NCBI GenBank assembly: GCA_030252795.1
Contig: CP127080.1
Coordinates: forward strand, 880,501-944,500
DNA from: Porticoccaceae bacterium LTM1
Lineage (GTDB): Bacteria > Pseudomonadota > Gammaproteobacteria > Pseudomonadales > Porticoccaceae
Length of the DNA stretch: 64,000 nt
Direction: 5' to 3'
The notes beneath the pieces were generated by a model, which saw nothing but the letters and a program-made list of their open reading frames with translations, searched no databases and was not told where the DNA came from. The translations under genes and the position numbers were made by a program. Below, piece after piece: positions 56,141 to 64,000 of the stretch (positions within the stretch are counted from its first letter, which is position 1; each line of letters opens with the position of its first letter).

Positions 56141-58404
56141 GATGACGGGGTATCCGTAGTTGTGCGCTGCTCGGCCAGCTTGGCTTCCGCTGTTGCCAGT
56201 TTTTGTCGCATGCGTTCAATGGAGGTTTGCAGTGCTTCCTGCATGGATTCGTCACTCTCCGCCAACTGCTGCTGAACTTTGGAAATTCGCTGCTGGAGCC
56301 GATCAATGTCTGCCTGCAGGCGCTGCTCGGCCGATTTGGCGGCACTTGCAGCGGTGCTGGCCAGTGCTCTATCCGTTGCGGTGATGGTGCCGACATCCGT
56401 TACTGGTTGATCGGCATCGTTGCCCAGGTTGAGTAAGTCGCTGCGGGCATCGGAAAGTTTGCCGAGGAATTTATTACGGCTGTTGTTGAGTGCTTCGCGA
56501 AGGGCCTCGTCGTCACAGTTAGCGATTTTCTCGTCGATGGAGCGAAGCTGTTTCTCCAGCGACTCGACTTTGGCTTCCAAGGTCTGTCTTGGGGAGGCGA
56601 GCACTTTTTGGCGTGCACGACTGGCGCTGTCACCATTGTTGTCAAAGTCAGCCAGCTTTTGTTGAGCTTCCAAATGTTTGTGACGGGCGCTTTCAATCTG
56701 GGCGCGATAGCCATCTACCTGCTCCGGGGTCAGTGCCGGGTCGGCGTCGGTTGCCTGGCCATCGGCCAGCTTCTGCTCCAGACGCTGCAAGCGACTCTCG
56801 GCACTGCTCACACTGCGCTCCAGCTTGGCACGCTGCTGTTCCGGGGTAACTTTTTTGGCTTGCACTTGTGCCAGGGCTGCCTGCACCACATCGCTGGCGG
56901 CACTGCCGTTATCGCCGGACGTTTGCTGTTCGGCGAGCTTGGCCTTGGCCTGTTCAGCGGCGAGGCGACGGGCCTCGCGTTTGGCGGCTTTTTCTGCTTC
57001 GGCCTGTTGCTTGCGGGCTTTATTGAATTCAAAGCGCTCGCGGGCACGGTCGGCTTTGATTTTTTCCTGCGCCTGCTGGCGCATTTCGCCCTTGGCGGCG
57101 CGGTAGTACTGCACCAACGGGATATGGCTGGGGCAGGTGTAGGCGCAGGCACCGCACTCAATGCAATCGAACAGGTTATGGGTTTGCAGGCGCTCGTAAT
57201 CGTTGGCCTGGGCATACCAGAACAGCTGCTGCGGCAGCAGCCCGGCAGGGCAGGCTTCGGCACAGGCTCCGCAACGAATACAGGGCTGTGCTGGCGGTGC
57301 TTCTGGCAGTTCGCTGCGGCTGGGGGCGAGAATACAGTTGGTGGTTTTAATCACCGGCACCGAGGTGTCCGGCAGGGCAAAACCCATCATCGGGCCGCCC
57401 ATCACTACGCGGTCCGAATTTCCTGCGTCGTAACCACACTGCTCAAGTACAAAGTCGATTGGAGTGCCGATCAGCGTTTCGAAATTACGCTGTACCTTGC
57501 ATGCCTCACCAGTCACTGTGGTAATTCGTGAGATCAGTGGTGTGCCTTCCGCAACCGCTCGGTAAATAGCGTGGGCGGTGCCGACGTTCTGGCAGATGAT
57601 GCCGATATCTGCCGGCAGTTTGCCGTTGGGCAGTTCCTGGCCAGTGAGGATCTGGATCAGCTGACGCTCGCCACCGGACGGATACTTGGTGGGAAATTCC
57701 ACCAGCTCGATATTGGTACCTTCCAGATGGGGAAGCAGGGCGTCGTAGGCCGCCGTTTTGTTGTCCTCAATGCCGATCAGCACGTTCTCCGGGTTACCGA
57801 GAATGTGGGCAAGAATCTGGATGCCTTCCACCACTTGTTGCGGGTGGCTTTGCATCAGTATGTCATCGGCGGTGATGTAGGGTTCGCACTCGGTGGCGTT
57901 GATGATCAGGGTGCTGATCGGGTGGTCCACCGGCGGGCTCAGTTTTACTGCGGTGGGAAAGCCTGCGCCACCCAACCCGGAAATACCGGATTCGCGAATG
58001 CGACTGACCAGCTCAGCGGGTTCACGGTTGCGAAAATCCGCTATTGGCTGTCGCTCAATCCACTGTTCTTCACCATCCGGTTCGATCACCATAACAAGGG
58101 CGTTGAGTCCGGATGGGTGCGGAACGGGTTGAGATTCCATTGCGACAATTCGCCCCGAGGTCGGGGCGTGAATGGCTGAGCCCAATGCGCCGCTGGGCTC
58201 GGCAATGGTTTGTCCTTTTAAAACCTTGTCACCAATATTTACAGTGGCAATGGCATTCTGGCCATTGTGCTGGTTTAACGGAACAATTAATTGCGGTGGT
58301 AGTGGCAGGGTGCCAATGCCGTGCCCCAGGGATTGGGTTTTACGCTCCGGTGGGTGGATGCCACCGGGAATATCCCAGATGCGGCGGGTGCTTGTTTTGC
58401 TCAT
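56137..58404 (-). CDS. rsxC: Rnf/Rsx complex subunit C
   Basis: 755 aa from the ATG at 58404, overlapping rsxB by 4 bases; the frame runs to 58491 but adds nothing conserved. N-terminal RnfC domain ([11 protein letters not shown]), NADH/FMN-binding region ([14 protein letters not shown]), two 4Fe-4S sites ([34 protein letters not shown]). The last 300 residues are a charged, Ala/Gln/Lys-rich coiled coil found in many gammaproteobacterial RsxC proteins. Confidence 0.95.
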   Translation of the reverse strand: MSKTSTRRIWDIPGGIHPPERKTQSLGHGIGTLPLPPQLIVPLNQHNGQNAIATVNIGDKVLKGQTIAEPSGALGSAIHAPTSGRIVAMESQPVPHPSGLNALVMVIEPDGEEQWIERQPIADFRNREPAELVSRIRESGISGLGGAGFPTAVKLSPPVDHPISTLIINATECEPYITADDILMQSHPQQVVEGIQILAHILGNPENVLIGIEDNKTAAYDALLPHLEGTNIELVEFPTKYPSGGERQLIQILTGQELPNGKLPADIGIICQNVGTAHAIYRAVAEGTPLISRITTVTGEACKVQRNFETLIGTPIDFVLEQCGYDAGNSDRVVMGGPMMGFALPDTSVPVIKTTNCILAPSRSELPEAPPAQPCIRCGACAEACPAGLLPQQLFWYAQANDYERLQTHNLFDCIECGACAYTCPSHIPLVQYYRAAKGEMRQQAQEKIKADRARERFEFNKARKQQAEAEKAAKREARRLAAEQAKAKLAEQQTSGDNGSAASDVVQAALAQVQAKKVTPEQQRAKLERSVSSAESRLQRLEQKLADGQATDADPALTPEQVDGYRAQIESARHKHLEAQQKLADFDNNGDSASRARQKVLASPRQTLEAKVESLEKQLRSIDEKIANCDDEALREALNNSRNKFLGKLSDARSDLLNLGNDADQPVTDVGTITATDRALASTAASAAKSAEQRLQADIDRLQQRISKVQQQLAESDESMQEALQTSIERMRQKLATAEAKLAEQRTTTDTPSS

Positions 58405-59039
58405 GCTTCCGCCTCTTGGGATTGTTTCGATTCGGTAAGTTCGCCGCGCTGGTCGGTGGCGATCAGTGCACCTGGTTTTGGCGTTGGCCAAGCCCAGGTG
58501 GTGAGGGTCGGTTCAATGTCCACCATGTCTATACAGTCTACCGGGCATGGTTCAACACATAGGTCGCAGCCGGTACACTCATCGATAATAACGGTGTGCA
58601 TCTGCTTGGCCGCACCGAGAATGGCATCTACCGGACAGGCCTGGATACATTTGGTGCAGCCGATGCATTCGTCTTCGCGAATGTAGGCGACTTTGGGTAG
58701 TTCGGATTCTTCGCCGTGTTCGGCGTCCAGCGGAATTGACTCGACACCGAGCAAGTTGGCAATGGCATCAATTGTGGCCTGCCCGCCGGGCGGGCAGTGG
58801 TTAATTGCTTCGCCGTTAGCAATGGCTTCGGCATAAGGGCGACAACCGGGGTGGCCGCATTGACCACACTGGGTTTGCGGCAGCAATTCGTCAATCTGGT
58901 CGACAATTGGGTCGCCTTCGACTCTAAAACGCACCGCAGCAAAACCGAGAATTGCGCCAAACAGGATGGCGAGACCCACCAGCACATAGAGTGCGATCAG
59001 CATTGGATCCTGTGCGGCAATTTCGTAAATGCGTTCCAT
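58401..59039 (-). CDS. rsxB: Rnf/Rsx complex subunit B, iron-sulfur protein
   Basis: 212 aa. N-terminal membrane helix, a 4Fe-4S domain ([16 protein letters not shown]), and two ferredoxin clusters ([32 protein letters not shown]). One base after rsxA. Confidence 0.96.
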   Translation of the reverse strand: MERIYEIAAQDPMLIALYVLVGLAILFGAILGFAAVRFRVEGDPIVDQIDELLPQTQCGQCGHPGCRPYAEAIANGEAINHCPPGGQATIDAIANLLGVESIPLDAEHGEESELPKVAYIREDECIGCTKCIQACPVDAILGAAKQMHTVIIDECTGCDLCVEPCPVDCIDMVDIEPTLTTWAWPTPKPGALIATDQRGELTESKQSQEAEA

Positions 59040-59040
59040 A

Positions 59041-59616
59041 TCAGACCAGTCCGGCGAAACCCATAAAGGCCAGCGACATGAGGCCTGCGGTGATCATGGC
59101 TATGGCCGCACCTTTAAATGGCGTTGGGACATCGGCCACTGCCAGCCGCTCGCGCATGGCGGTGAAAAGTATCAATACCAGTGAAAAACCAATCGCCGCA
59201 CCGAATCCGTACAGGGTTGAGTGGAAAAAGTTGTGGGAGCGAATGGTGTTCTGCAAAGCGACACCCAGAACGGCACAGTTGGTTGTAATCAGCGGCAGGA
59301 AAACACCCAGTACGCGATAGAGCAGGGGGCTGGCCTTTTCGATAAACAGTTTGGTGAACTGTACAACAGCAGCAATCACCATGATAAAGGCAATGGTGCG
59401 TAGGTACTCAAGTCCCAGAGGTTGTAATAGCCAGGTGTTTACGATGTAGCTGGCCATGGAGGCGAGGGTAAGTACGAACGTGGTAGCCATCGACATTCCG
59501 ATGGCGCTTTCCAGCTTGTTGGACACACCCATAAACGGGCACAACCCTAAAAACTGAACCAACACGAAGTTGTTCACCAATATGGCGCTGATCAGAATGA
59601 GGGCAAATTCCTGCAT
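59041..59616 (-). CDS. rsxA: Rnf/Rsx complex subunit A
   Basis: 191 aa, six membrane helices. [20 protein letters not shown] is the family signature. First gene of rsxABCDGE-hutD; the complex moves electrons between NADH and ferredoxin coupled to ion transport and can reduce SoxR. Confidence 0.96.
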   Translation of the reverse strand: MQEFALILISAILVNNFVLVQFLGLCPFMGVSNKLESAIGMSMATTFVLTLASMASYIVNTWLLQPLGLEYLRTIAFIMVIAAVVQFTKLFIEKASPLLYRVLGVFLPLITTNCAVLGVALQNTIRSHNFFHSTLYGFGAAIGFSLVLILFTAMRERLAVADVPTPFKGAAIAMITAGLMSLAFMGFAGLV

Positions 59617-60022
59617 TGAGTGTCCAAAGCTTGTTTAATGACACTGCAAAAGGCGGTTGCAGCGGCTGTTTGAAAACAGGTTGCTATTATCGGCTATTTG
59701 AGGGGGTGTCGTCCAATGGATCTGCGTCAATTAGAGGGTAAAAACCTTTCAAGATCAGGGGTATAGAGTAACTGATGATCGGGTTTGACGTTGTTTTGGG
59801 AGTTGCAGAAGATGGGGTAGCTCAATTTGATTGGAACGTGGGCTATAGCATCAAGTCTGAGCGTGAACGGAGTCGGCAACAATTACCGGACACGCTGTGA
59901 ATACGTCCCTGTACGCTCGGTGGCCGCTATCCCTGCGGCCAACGGTCCGGCAATTGTTGCCAACTCCGTTCAGGAAAGTGTGGTTGGGCGTTCGACTGTA
60001 TTAATTTGAAAAGGGTAATTAC
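59617..60022. other. Intergenic region between rsxA and DUF2937 gene
   Basis: 406 bases without a gene. Contains the long inverted repeat at 59865-59971. The left part should hold the rsx promoter, but I see no clear site. Confidence 0.5.
59865..59971. repeat. Long inverted repeat with GTGAATACGTCC core
   Basis: 27-base arms (59865-59891, 59945-59971) match at 25 of 27. The 53-base interior has GTGAATACGTCCCTGTACGC then CTCGG and a GGCCGC/GCGGCC hairpin. I recognise similar GTGAATACATCC elements as common intergenic repeats in marine gammaproteobacteria. Confidence 0.88.
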
Positions 60023-60541
60023 ATGAGCAAGTTGCACCACTATCTATCGATGATTGTGTTTGTTTCTGCTGTGATGCTGGGGGTGCAGGCACCCAATTTT
60101 GTGGATCAGTATGTGAAGCGGGTGGATGCGCATTTTCAGGAGGCCAGCAGTGCATTTGCCAGTCACCAGAAAACAGCCGATTTGTATCACGGCGGTTCAG
60201 TAGAAAAATTAATTGATCACTACCGTGCCCAGCCCGACCCGACTTTCCAATCGGGTGCCGAAGCGATCGCTGACAGCAAACGTCGAGTGGAGCGGTTTTC
60301 CAATGAGCGGGAAGCGTTGCAAGCCGGTTTGTGGGGCCAAATGTGGCATGTGTTATGGTCGAGGGACGCTGTGTTATTTACCGCTACCATGGAGAATTTT
60401 TCTGCCAATGTGCCGTTAAATACGGATGCGGTAATTTGTGGAATTGTTGCGGGGATATTGGCGTCGATTATTTTTGAATTGTTGTTGTGGCCATTCAGGA
60501 GATTGTTTTACCAAAGTCGAAAACCGACTCGAAGCTGCTGA
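60023..60541 (+). CDS. DUF2937 family membrane protein
   Basis: 172 aa. N-terminal helix (IVFVSAVMLGVQAPNFV), a soluble middle, then a C-terminal helix (AVICGIVAGILASIIFELLLW). Matches the DUF2937 pattern. No known function. GAAAAGGG upstream of the ATG. Confidence 0.8.
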   Translation: MSKLHHYLSMIVFVSAVMLGVQAPNFVDQYVKRVDAHFQEASSAFASHQKTADLYHGGSVEKLIDHYRAQPDPTFQSGAEAIADSKRRVERFSNEREALQAGLWGQMWHVLWSRDAVLFTATMENFSANVPLNTDAVICGIVAGILASIIFELLLWPFRRLFYQSRKPTRSC

Positions 60542-60594
60542 GAATTGGTGAACAAGTTAGGTTAACGACCAAGCCGTAAGGTTGCCTTAATCTC

Positions 60595-60669
60595 TTTGTC
60601 ATCCTGAGCGCAGCGAAGGATCTCAATGGTTGGTCGCCAGAGATCCTTCGCTGCGCTCAGGATGACAAA
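60595..60669. repeat. Inverted pair of GTCATCCTGAG-type repeats
   Basis: About 29-bp arms (TTTGTCATCCTGAGCGCAGC with GCTGCGCTCAGGATGACAAA at the outer ends) around a short loop. Lies between the convergent DUF2937 and feoB genes and could terminate both. Confidence 0.93.
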
Positions 60670-60719
60670 CGCGCTTCTAGGTGCGCATGGTGCACCCTAG
60701 GGCCTGGTGTGAATATCAA

Positions 60720-63044
60720 CTACAGGTTCACCACTGGAATCAGATTGGTTTTTCCGGCTTCTTTGCGGGCGTAGTGCATCAGCCCCAGGTAACCACCTAC
60801 CAGCAGAACTACCATCCCGCCACACCACATCATCGAGCTCATTGGGTGCGCAGCAAACGTCCCAAGCTGGTAGCACAATACCGCCGCAGCATAGGCAATC
60901 AGGGTGTTCCAGGTTGCCGAGAAGGTTGCCCAGAAGCCGCCGGCTTCTTTGTAGAGAGCACCCAGTGTGGCCACGCAGGGCATATACAGCAGTACAAACA
61001 ACAGGTAGGCAAAGGCCCCGATCCGGCCGTCAAACAGGCTGGCCATGAGGGTTAATGTGCCCACGGCAACTTCCTGGTCGGCAGCCGCTGCCTCGGTGTC
61101 GCTCATGTCGTCCACACTGATACCCAGCGGGTCGCTGAAAGCATCCCCCAATTCGCCAAGGTTGGCCGGGATGGATGCTACCGCTTCCTTGAGGGTTCCG
61201 GTCAGGGTGGTTTCCTCATCGCTGGCAGTGGTATCGCCCGCCATATTGGTATACAGCGCGTCTAGGGTGCCGACCACAACTTCCTTGGCAAAGATGCCGC
61301 TGAAAATGCCTACTGTGGCAGGCCAGTTTTCTTCTTTCAGGCCCAGCGGTTCAAATACCGGAGTAATCTCTTTGCCGATTACAGAAAGTACGGATTGTTC
61401 GGTGTTCTCGTTACCAAAGCTGCCATCGGTGCCGATGGAGTTAAGGAAATTCAGCACAATCACTACGGTGACAATGGCTTTACCGGCGCGTACCACAAAA
61501 CCTTTCAGACGGTGCCAGGTGCTCATCATCAGGCCGCGCATGGTGGGGATGTGGTAGTTGGGCAGCTCCATTACCAGCGGAGTCATATCCCGGCGCAGCA
61601 ACTGCTTGCGCATCACCAGGCCAGTGAGTACTGCGAGTACCAGACCGATCAGGTAGAGACCGAACACAACATTCTGGCCATTGGTGGGGAAGAAAGCTGC
61701 AGCGAACAGGACGTATACGGTCAGTCGCGCTCCACAGGACATAAACGGTGCCATCAGCGCGGTCAGCAGTCGATCCTGTTGTGAATCCAGTGCTCGTGCC
61801 GCCATCACAGAGGGTACGTTACAACCAAAACCAACTACCAGCGGCACGAAGGATTTTCCGGGCAGGCCGATGGATCGCATCAGGCGATCGAGAATAAATG
61901 CCGCCCGTGCCATATAGCCGCTACTTTCCAGGAAAGACTGGAACAGGAACAGTGCACCAATTACTGGCACAAAGCTCAATACCAGCTGAATACCGCCGCC
62001 GGCACCGTCGGCTATAAGTGCAACCAGGAATTCCGGGCAGTGAATGGCGGTCAGCAGTTGCCGAGGCAGGTCTACAAAGATGGCACCTGCGGCAATGTCA
62101 AAGAAGTCGATAAAGGCGCTGCCGAAATTGATGGTGAACAGGAACATCAGGTACATCACCACCAGGAACAGTGGGAACGCCAGGAATCGGTTCAACAGCA
62201 GAGAATCAAGGTAATCGCTGAGGGTGCGCTTCACCTGTTCGTCGCGGTGCTGAACACCTTCGATTTTTTCGGCGATCCACTGGTATCTGGCCTGGATCAG
62301 CAGGTCGGTGGTGTTGCTGTCGCGGCGTTCTTCCAGTTCGGAAACCAGCGCGTCCACTTCCTTGCGAGCCTCTTCTGGCAGGGTTTGGCGCACGTTGGCG
62401 TCTTTTTCCAGCAGGGCGGTCAATTGCAGGCGATTGGCGGTCTGGTCGTGCTTACGCAGAATCGCATCAATGCCCATGACCGCAGCTTCCAGTTCAGCGC
62501 TGAGCGGAATACTGTGATCTCTGGTGTCTGCCTGTTCGCGCAGGCGGTTGATAATCACGTCGATCAGGGTGCCGACCCCTTCCTGCTTACTGGCAATAAT
62601 TGGCACTACCGGCAATCCAATGTGCTCGGCGAGGCGATAGGGGTCAATGTGCATACCTTGCTGGTGGGCGACGTCCATCATATTGAGGGCGACCACAATC
62701 GGAATGCCGGCATCGCGCAATTGCGTGGACAGGTACAGGCCACGCTCCAGGCTGGAGGCATCGATAATGTGAACCAGCAGGTCGGCTTCGCCGGACAGTA
62801 CATAGTGCTGGGCAATCTGCTGGTCCAGTGAATCCTCTTCGTGGGATACATGCAGTGAATAGGTGCCGGGGAGGTCGACCACTTCAAAGGTGGTTTCGCC
62901 GTGACGGAAATGTCCGGTTTTACGCTCAACGGTAACGCCGGGCCAGTTGCCAACCTTCTGGTGGCTGCCGGTCATCGCATTAAAGAGGGTGGATTTACCG
63001 CAGTTGGGATTTCCAACCAGCGCAAGGGTAAAGGTCTTATTCAT
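60720..63044 (-). CDS. feoB: Ferrous iron transporter FeoB
   Basis: 774 aa. N-terminal GTPase: G1 GNPNCGKSTLFN (residues 11-22), G3 DLPGTYSL, G4 NMMD; then a helical domain and two Gate regions in the membrane core (GFGCNVPSVMAAR). Full length. It imports Fe2+ across the inner membrane. Overlaps feoA by 4 bases; no feoC follows. Confidence 0.97.
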   Translation of the reverse strand: MNKTFTLALVGNPNCGKSTLFNAMTGSHQKVGNWPGVTVERKTGHFRHGETTFEVVDLPGTYSLHVSHEEDSLDQQIAQHYVLSGEADLLVHIIDASSLERGLYLSTQLRDAGIPIVVALNMMDVAHQQGMHIDPYRLAEHIGLPVVPIIASKQEGVGTLIDVIINRLREQADTRDHSIPLSAELEAAVMGIDAILRKHDQTANRLQLTALLEKDANVRQTLPEEARKEVDALVSELEERRDSNTTDLLIQARYQWIAEKIEGVQHRDEQVKRTLSDYLDSLLLNRFLAFPLFLVVMYLMFLFTINFGSAFIDFFDIAAGAIFVDLPRQLLTAIHCPEFLVALIADGAGGGIQLVLSFVPVIGALFLFQSFLESSGYMARAAFILDRLMRSIGLPGKSFVPLVVGFGCNVPSVMAARALDSQQDRLLTALMAPFMSCGARLTVYVLFAAAFFPTNGQNVVFGLYLIGLVLAVLTGLVMRKQLLRRDMTPLVMELPNYHIPTMRGLMMSTWHRLKGFVVRAGKAIVTVVIVLNFLNSIGTDGSFGNENTEQSVLSVIGKEITPVFEPLGLKEENWPATVGIFSGIFAKEVVVGTLDALYTNMAGDTTASDEETTLTGTLKEAVASIPANLGELGDAFSDPLGISVDDMSDTEAAAADQEVAVGTLTLMASLFDGRIGAFAYLLFVLLYMPCVATLGALYKEAGGFWATFSATWNTLIAYAAAVLCYQLGTFAAHPMSSMMWCGGMVVLLVGGYLGLMHYARKEAGKTNLIPVVNL

Positions 63045-63283
63045 ACTTTAATTACGTGTATTTGGCCGGCTTCTGCGCGGCGCAGGCTCAATTTGAATCC
63101 GCGTACTTTAAGGCTCATTGGGTCGCCAAGCGGGGCAACGCCTTGCAGTTCGATGGTGGTGCCGGGGGTAAGTCCCAGGCTCATCAGGCGGTTGCGATAG
63201 TTGGCATCAATGCCATTGAAGTGGTCGATGATGGCTTTTTCGCCGACTTTCAGCTGATGCAGGGGGGTGCTGTTGTTGGTCAC
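63041..63283 (-). CDS. feoA: Ferrous iron transport protein FeoA
   Basis: 80 aa, SH3-like. HQLKVGEKAIIDHFNG, YRNRLMSLGLTPGTTIEL and RRAEAGQIHVIKV are family-typical. It supports FeoB. A Fur-like box lies 52 bases upstream. Confidence 0.95.
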   Translation of the reverse strand: MTNNSTPLHQLKVGEKAIIDHFNGIDANYRNRLMSLGLTPGTTIELQGVAPLGDPMSLKVRGFKLSLRRAEAGQIHVIKV

Positions 63284-63334
63284 GCTGGCCTACCGAATCC
63301 TGTTGAATGCGGGAAAGGATAGCTACCCGCGAAT

Positions 63335-63356
63335 AAAAATGAAAATCATTCTTATT
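63335..63356 (-). promoter_or_regulatory. Fur-like box upstream of feoA
   Basis: ATGAAAATCATTCTTATT region (63340-63357), close to the repeated GATAAT pattern of Fur sites. Distance to the feoA ATG suits repression. Confidence 0.65.
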
Positions 63357-63515
63357 ATGCCATTGATGGTTTTGGAAGGGAATTGCTCGCTGGGATCTCT
63401 TTGATCTGGGTCAGTTGGCTTGCTTGACTGCACCGTAGTGCTGCTATTTACGTGGTAACGGCAGAAGTGGCCCAGATCTGTTGTGGGTTTAACTGTGTAC
63501 TGGCGGAATCTGTAT

Positions 63516-63529
63516 TTGACGCAAATCAA
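63516..63529 (+). promoter_or_regulatory. Fnr/Anr-like box upstream of porin gene
   Basis: TTGAC-GCAA-ATCAA, one base from consensus. A start about 41 bases downstream would fall in the Fur box at 63549-63567. Confidence 0.6.
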
Positions 63530-63548
63530 ATTTGTTGCAAATCTAGTT

Positions 63549-63567
63549 GATAATCATTTTCATTACC
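63549..63567 (+). promoter_or_regulatory. Fur-like box upstream of porin gene
   Basis: GATAATCATTTTCATTACC; 14 of 19 positions match the GATAATGATAATCATTATC consensus. Placed at the likely start site. Confidence 0.65.
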
Positions 63568-63654
63568 ACTATCATTTCGCCCGAAATTGATTGCTCCTCT
63601 CAATGGAAGGGGGGTAAACAACAAACAACATTACCCAACAAGTAAGGACGTTCC

Positions 63655-64000
63655 ATGTTCAAGAAAACTTTGGTTGCTTTGGCGGTTGCCAGTGCCTCTT
63701 TTGCCGCAGTTGCAGACAATGAACAAACCCAACCTTCCCTGGAAGAGATGTGGAAACTGATTCAGCAGCAGAACGCTGAAATCAAGGAACTGAAAGCAGA
63801 ACTGAACAAAAACAAGACCCAGATTCAGGAGACTGAAATCAAGGTTGTTGCTACTGCTGAAGCTGTTGAGAAGCAGGCTACTGTTTCTTCTGCCAGTGCT
63901 CGTTGGGCAGAAAAAACCACTCTGGGCGGTTACGGTGAGCACCACTTCAACCACTTTGAAGAAGGTACTGACAAAGTTGATGCCCACCGCTTCGTACTGT
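63655..64000 (+). CDS. Outer-membrane porin-like protein (start only)
   Basis: The first 115 codons are present and the gene runs off the window. Signal peptide (KKTLVALAVASASFAAVA), then a coiled-coil segment (WKLIQQQNAEIKELKAEL, to about residue 75), then the first barrel strand region (TTLGGYGEHHFNHFEEG..VDAHRFVL). The last part resembles porin families with a GYGELHYN..DFHRFVLF start. AAGGACG upstream. Fur- and Fnr-like sites suggest control by iron and oxygen. Confidence 0.75.
   Translation, partial: MFKKTLVALAVASASFAAVADNEQTQPSLEEMWKLIQQQNAEIKELKAELNKNKTQIQETEIKVVATAEAVEKQATVSSASARWAEKTTLGGYGEHHFNHFEEGTDKVDAHRFVL

Larger units (their letters stand above)
63284..63654. other. Divergent control region between feoA and porin gene
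   Basis: 371 bases, no gene. Two Fur-like boxes (63335-63356, 63549-63567) and one Fnr/Anr-like box (63516-63529). Confidence 0.75.

Overview
The window looks like the chromosome of a marine-type gammaproteobacterium, probably a member of or near Cellvibrionales. That placement is inferred from gene content, not from a marker gene. It carries ccoNOQP-ccoGHIS, rsxABCDGE, a pseudomonad-like rnt-pyrC / argG order, maeB, feoAB and many TonB-dependent receptors. I found no rRNA or tRNA gene. One IS3-family insertion sequence (8561-9866) is the only mobile element I can delimit.

Layout. 1-8505: a thioredoxin-like gene, probably the tail of a module that starts before the window, then signalling module 1 (ECF sigma, FecR, TonB-dependent receptor with STN domain, thioredoxin-like protein). 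8561-9866: IS element. 9934-15237: maeB, a serine protease/FHA membrane protein pair, and a small secreted NTF2-like protein. 15417-22192: signalling module 2, ending in a TlpA-like thioredoxin. 22644-25769: rnt and pyrC on the minus strand, argG divergent on the plus strand. 25935-34749: the cbb3 cytochrome oxidase and its assembly genes. 34899-38154: Yip1-domain membrane protein, gloA, a DUF945 protein and a YbaK-family deacylase. 38335-42631: a MacAB-like ABC exporter with two permeases. 42696-44435: gamma-glutamyltransferase. 44735-50161: signalling module 3. 50277-52421: oligopeptidase B-like lipoprotein. 52422-53124: a gene-free stretch packed with hairpins and repeats. 53125-59616: rsxABCDGE with a HutD-family gene at its end. 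59617-60720: repeats and a DUF2937 gene. 60720-63283: feoAB. 63655 to the end: the start of an outer-membrane porin-like gene.

How the genes fit together. The three FecI/FecR/receptor modules follow the cell-surface signalling plan. An outer-membrane receptor senses a ligand through its periplasmic STN domain, the FecR protein relays the signal, and the ECF sigma factor turns on the module. In modules 2 and 3 a motif is shared only between the sigma promoter and the receptor promoter of the same module, which fits separate, self-contained regulation. The mature part of each receptor contains just one pair of cysteines, spaced CX4C. Two modules carry a periplasmic thioredoxin-like protein, and a related one stands alone at the left edge. 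That pairing, plus the nearby gamma-glutamyltransferase and oligopeptidase, suggests uptake or sensing of peptide- or thiol-containing ligands; the substrate itself cannot be read from the sequence.

Respiration and iron. The cbb3 operon, a Yip1-domain gene and the terminal porin gene each have an upstream site close to the Fnr/Anr consensus. The feoA-porin intergenic region also holds two Fur-like boxes. Low oxygen and iron status therefore seem to control much of the right half of the window.
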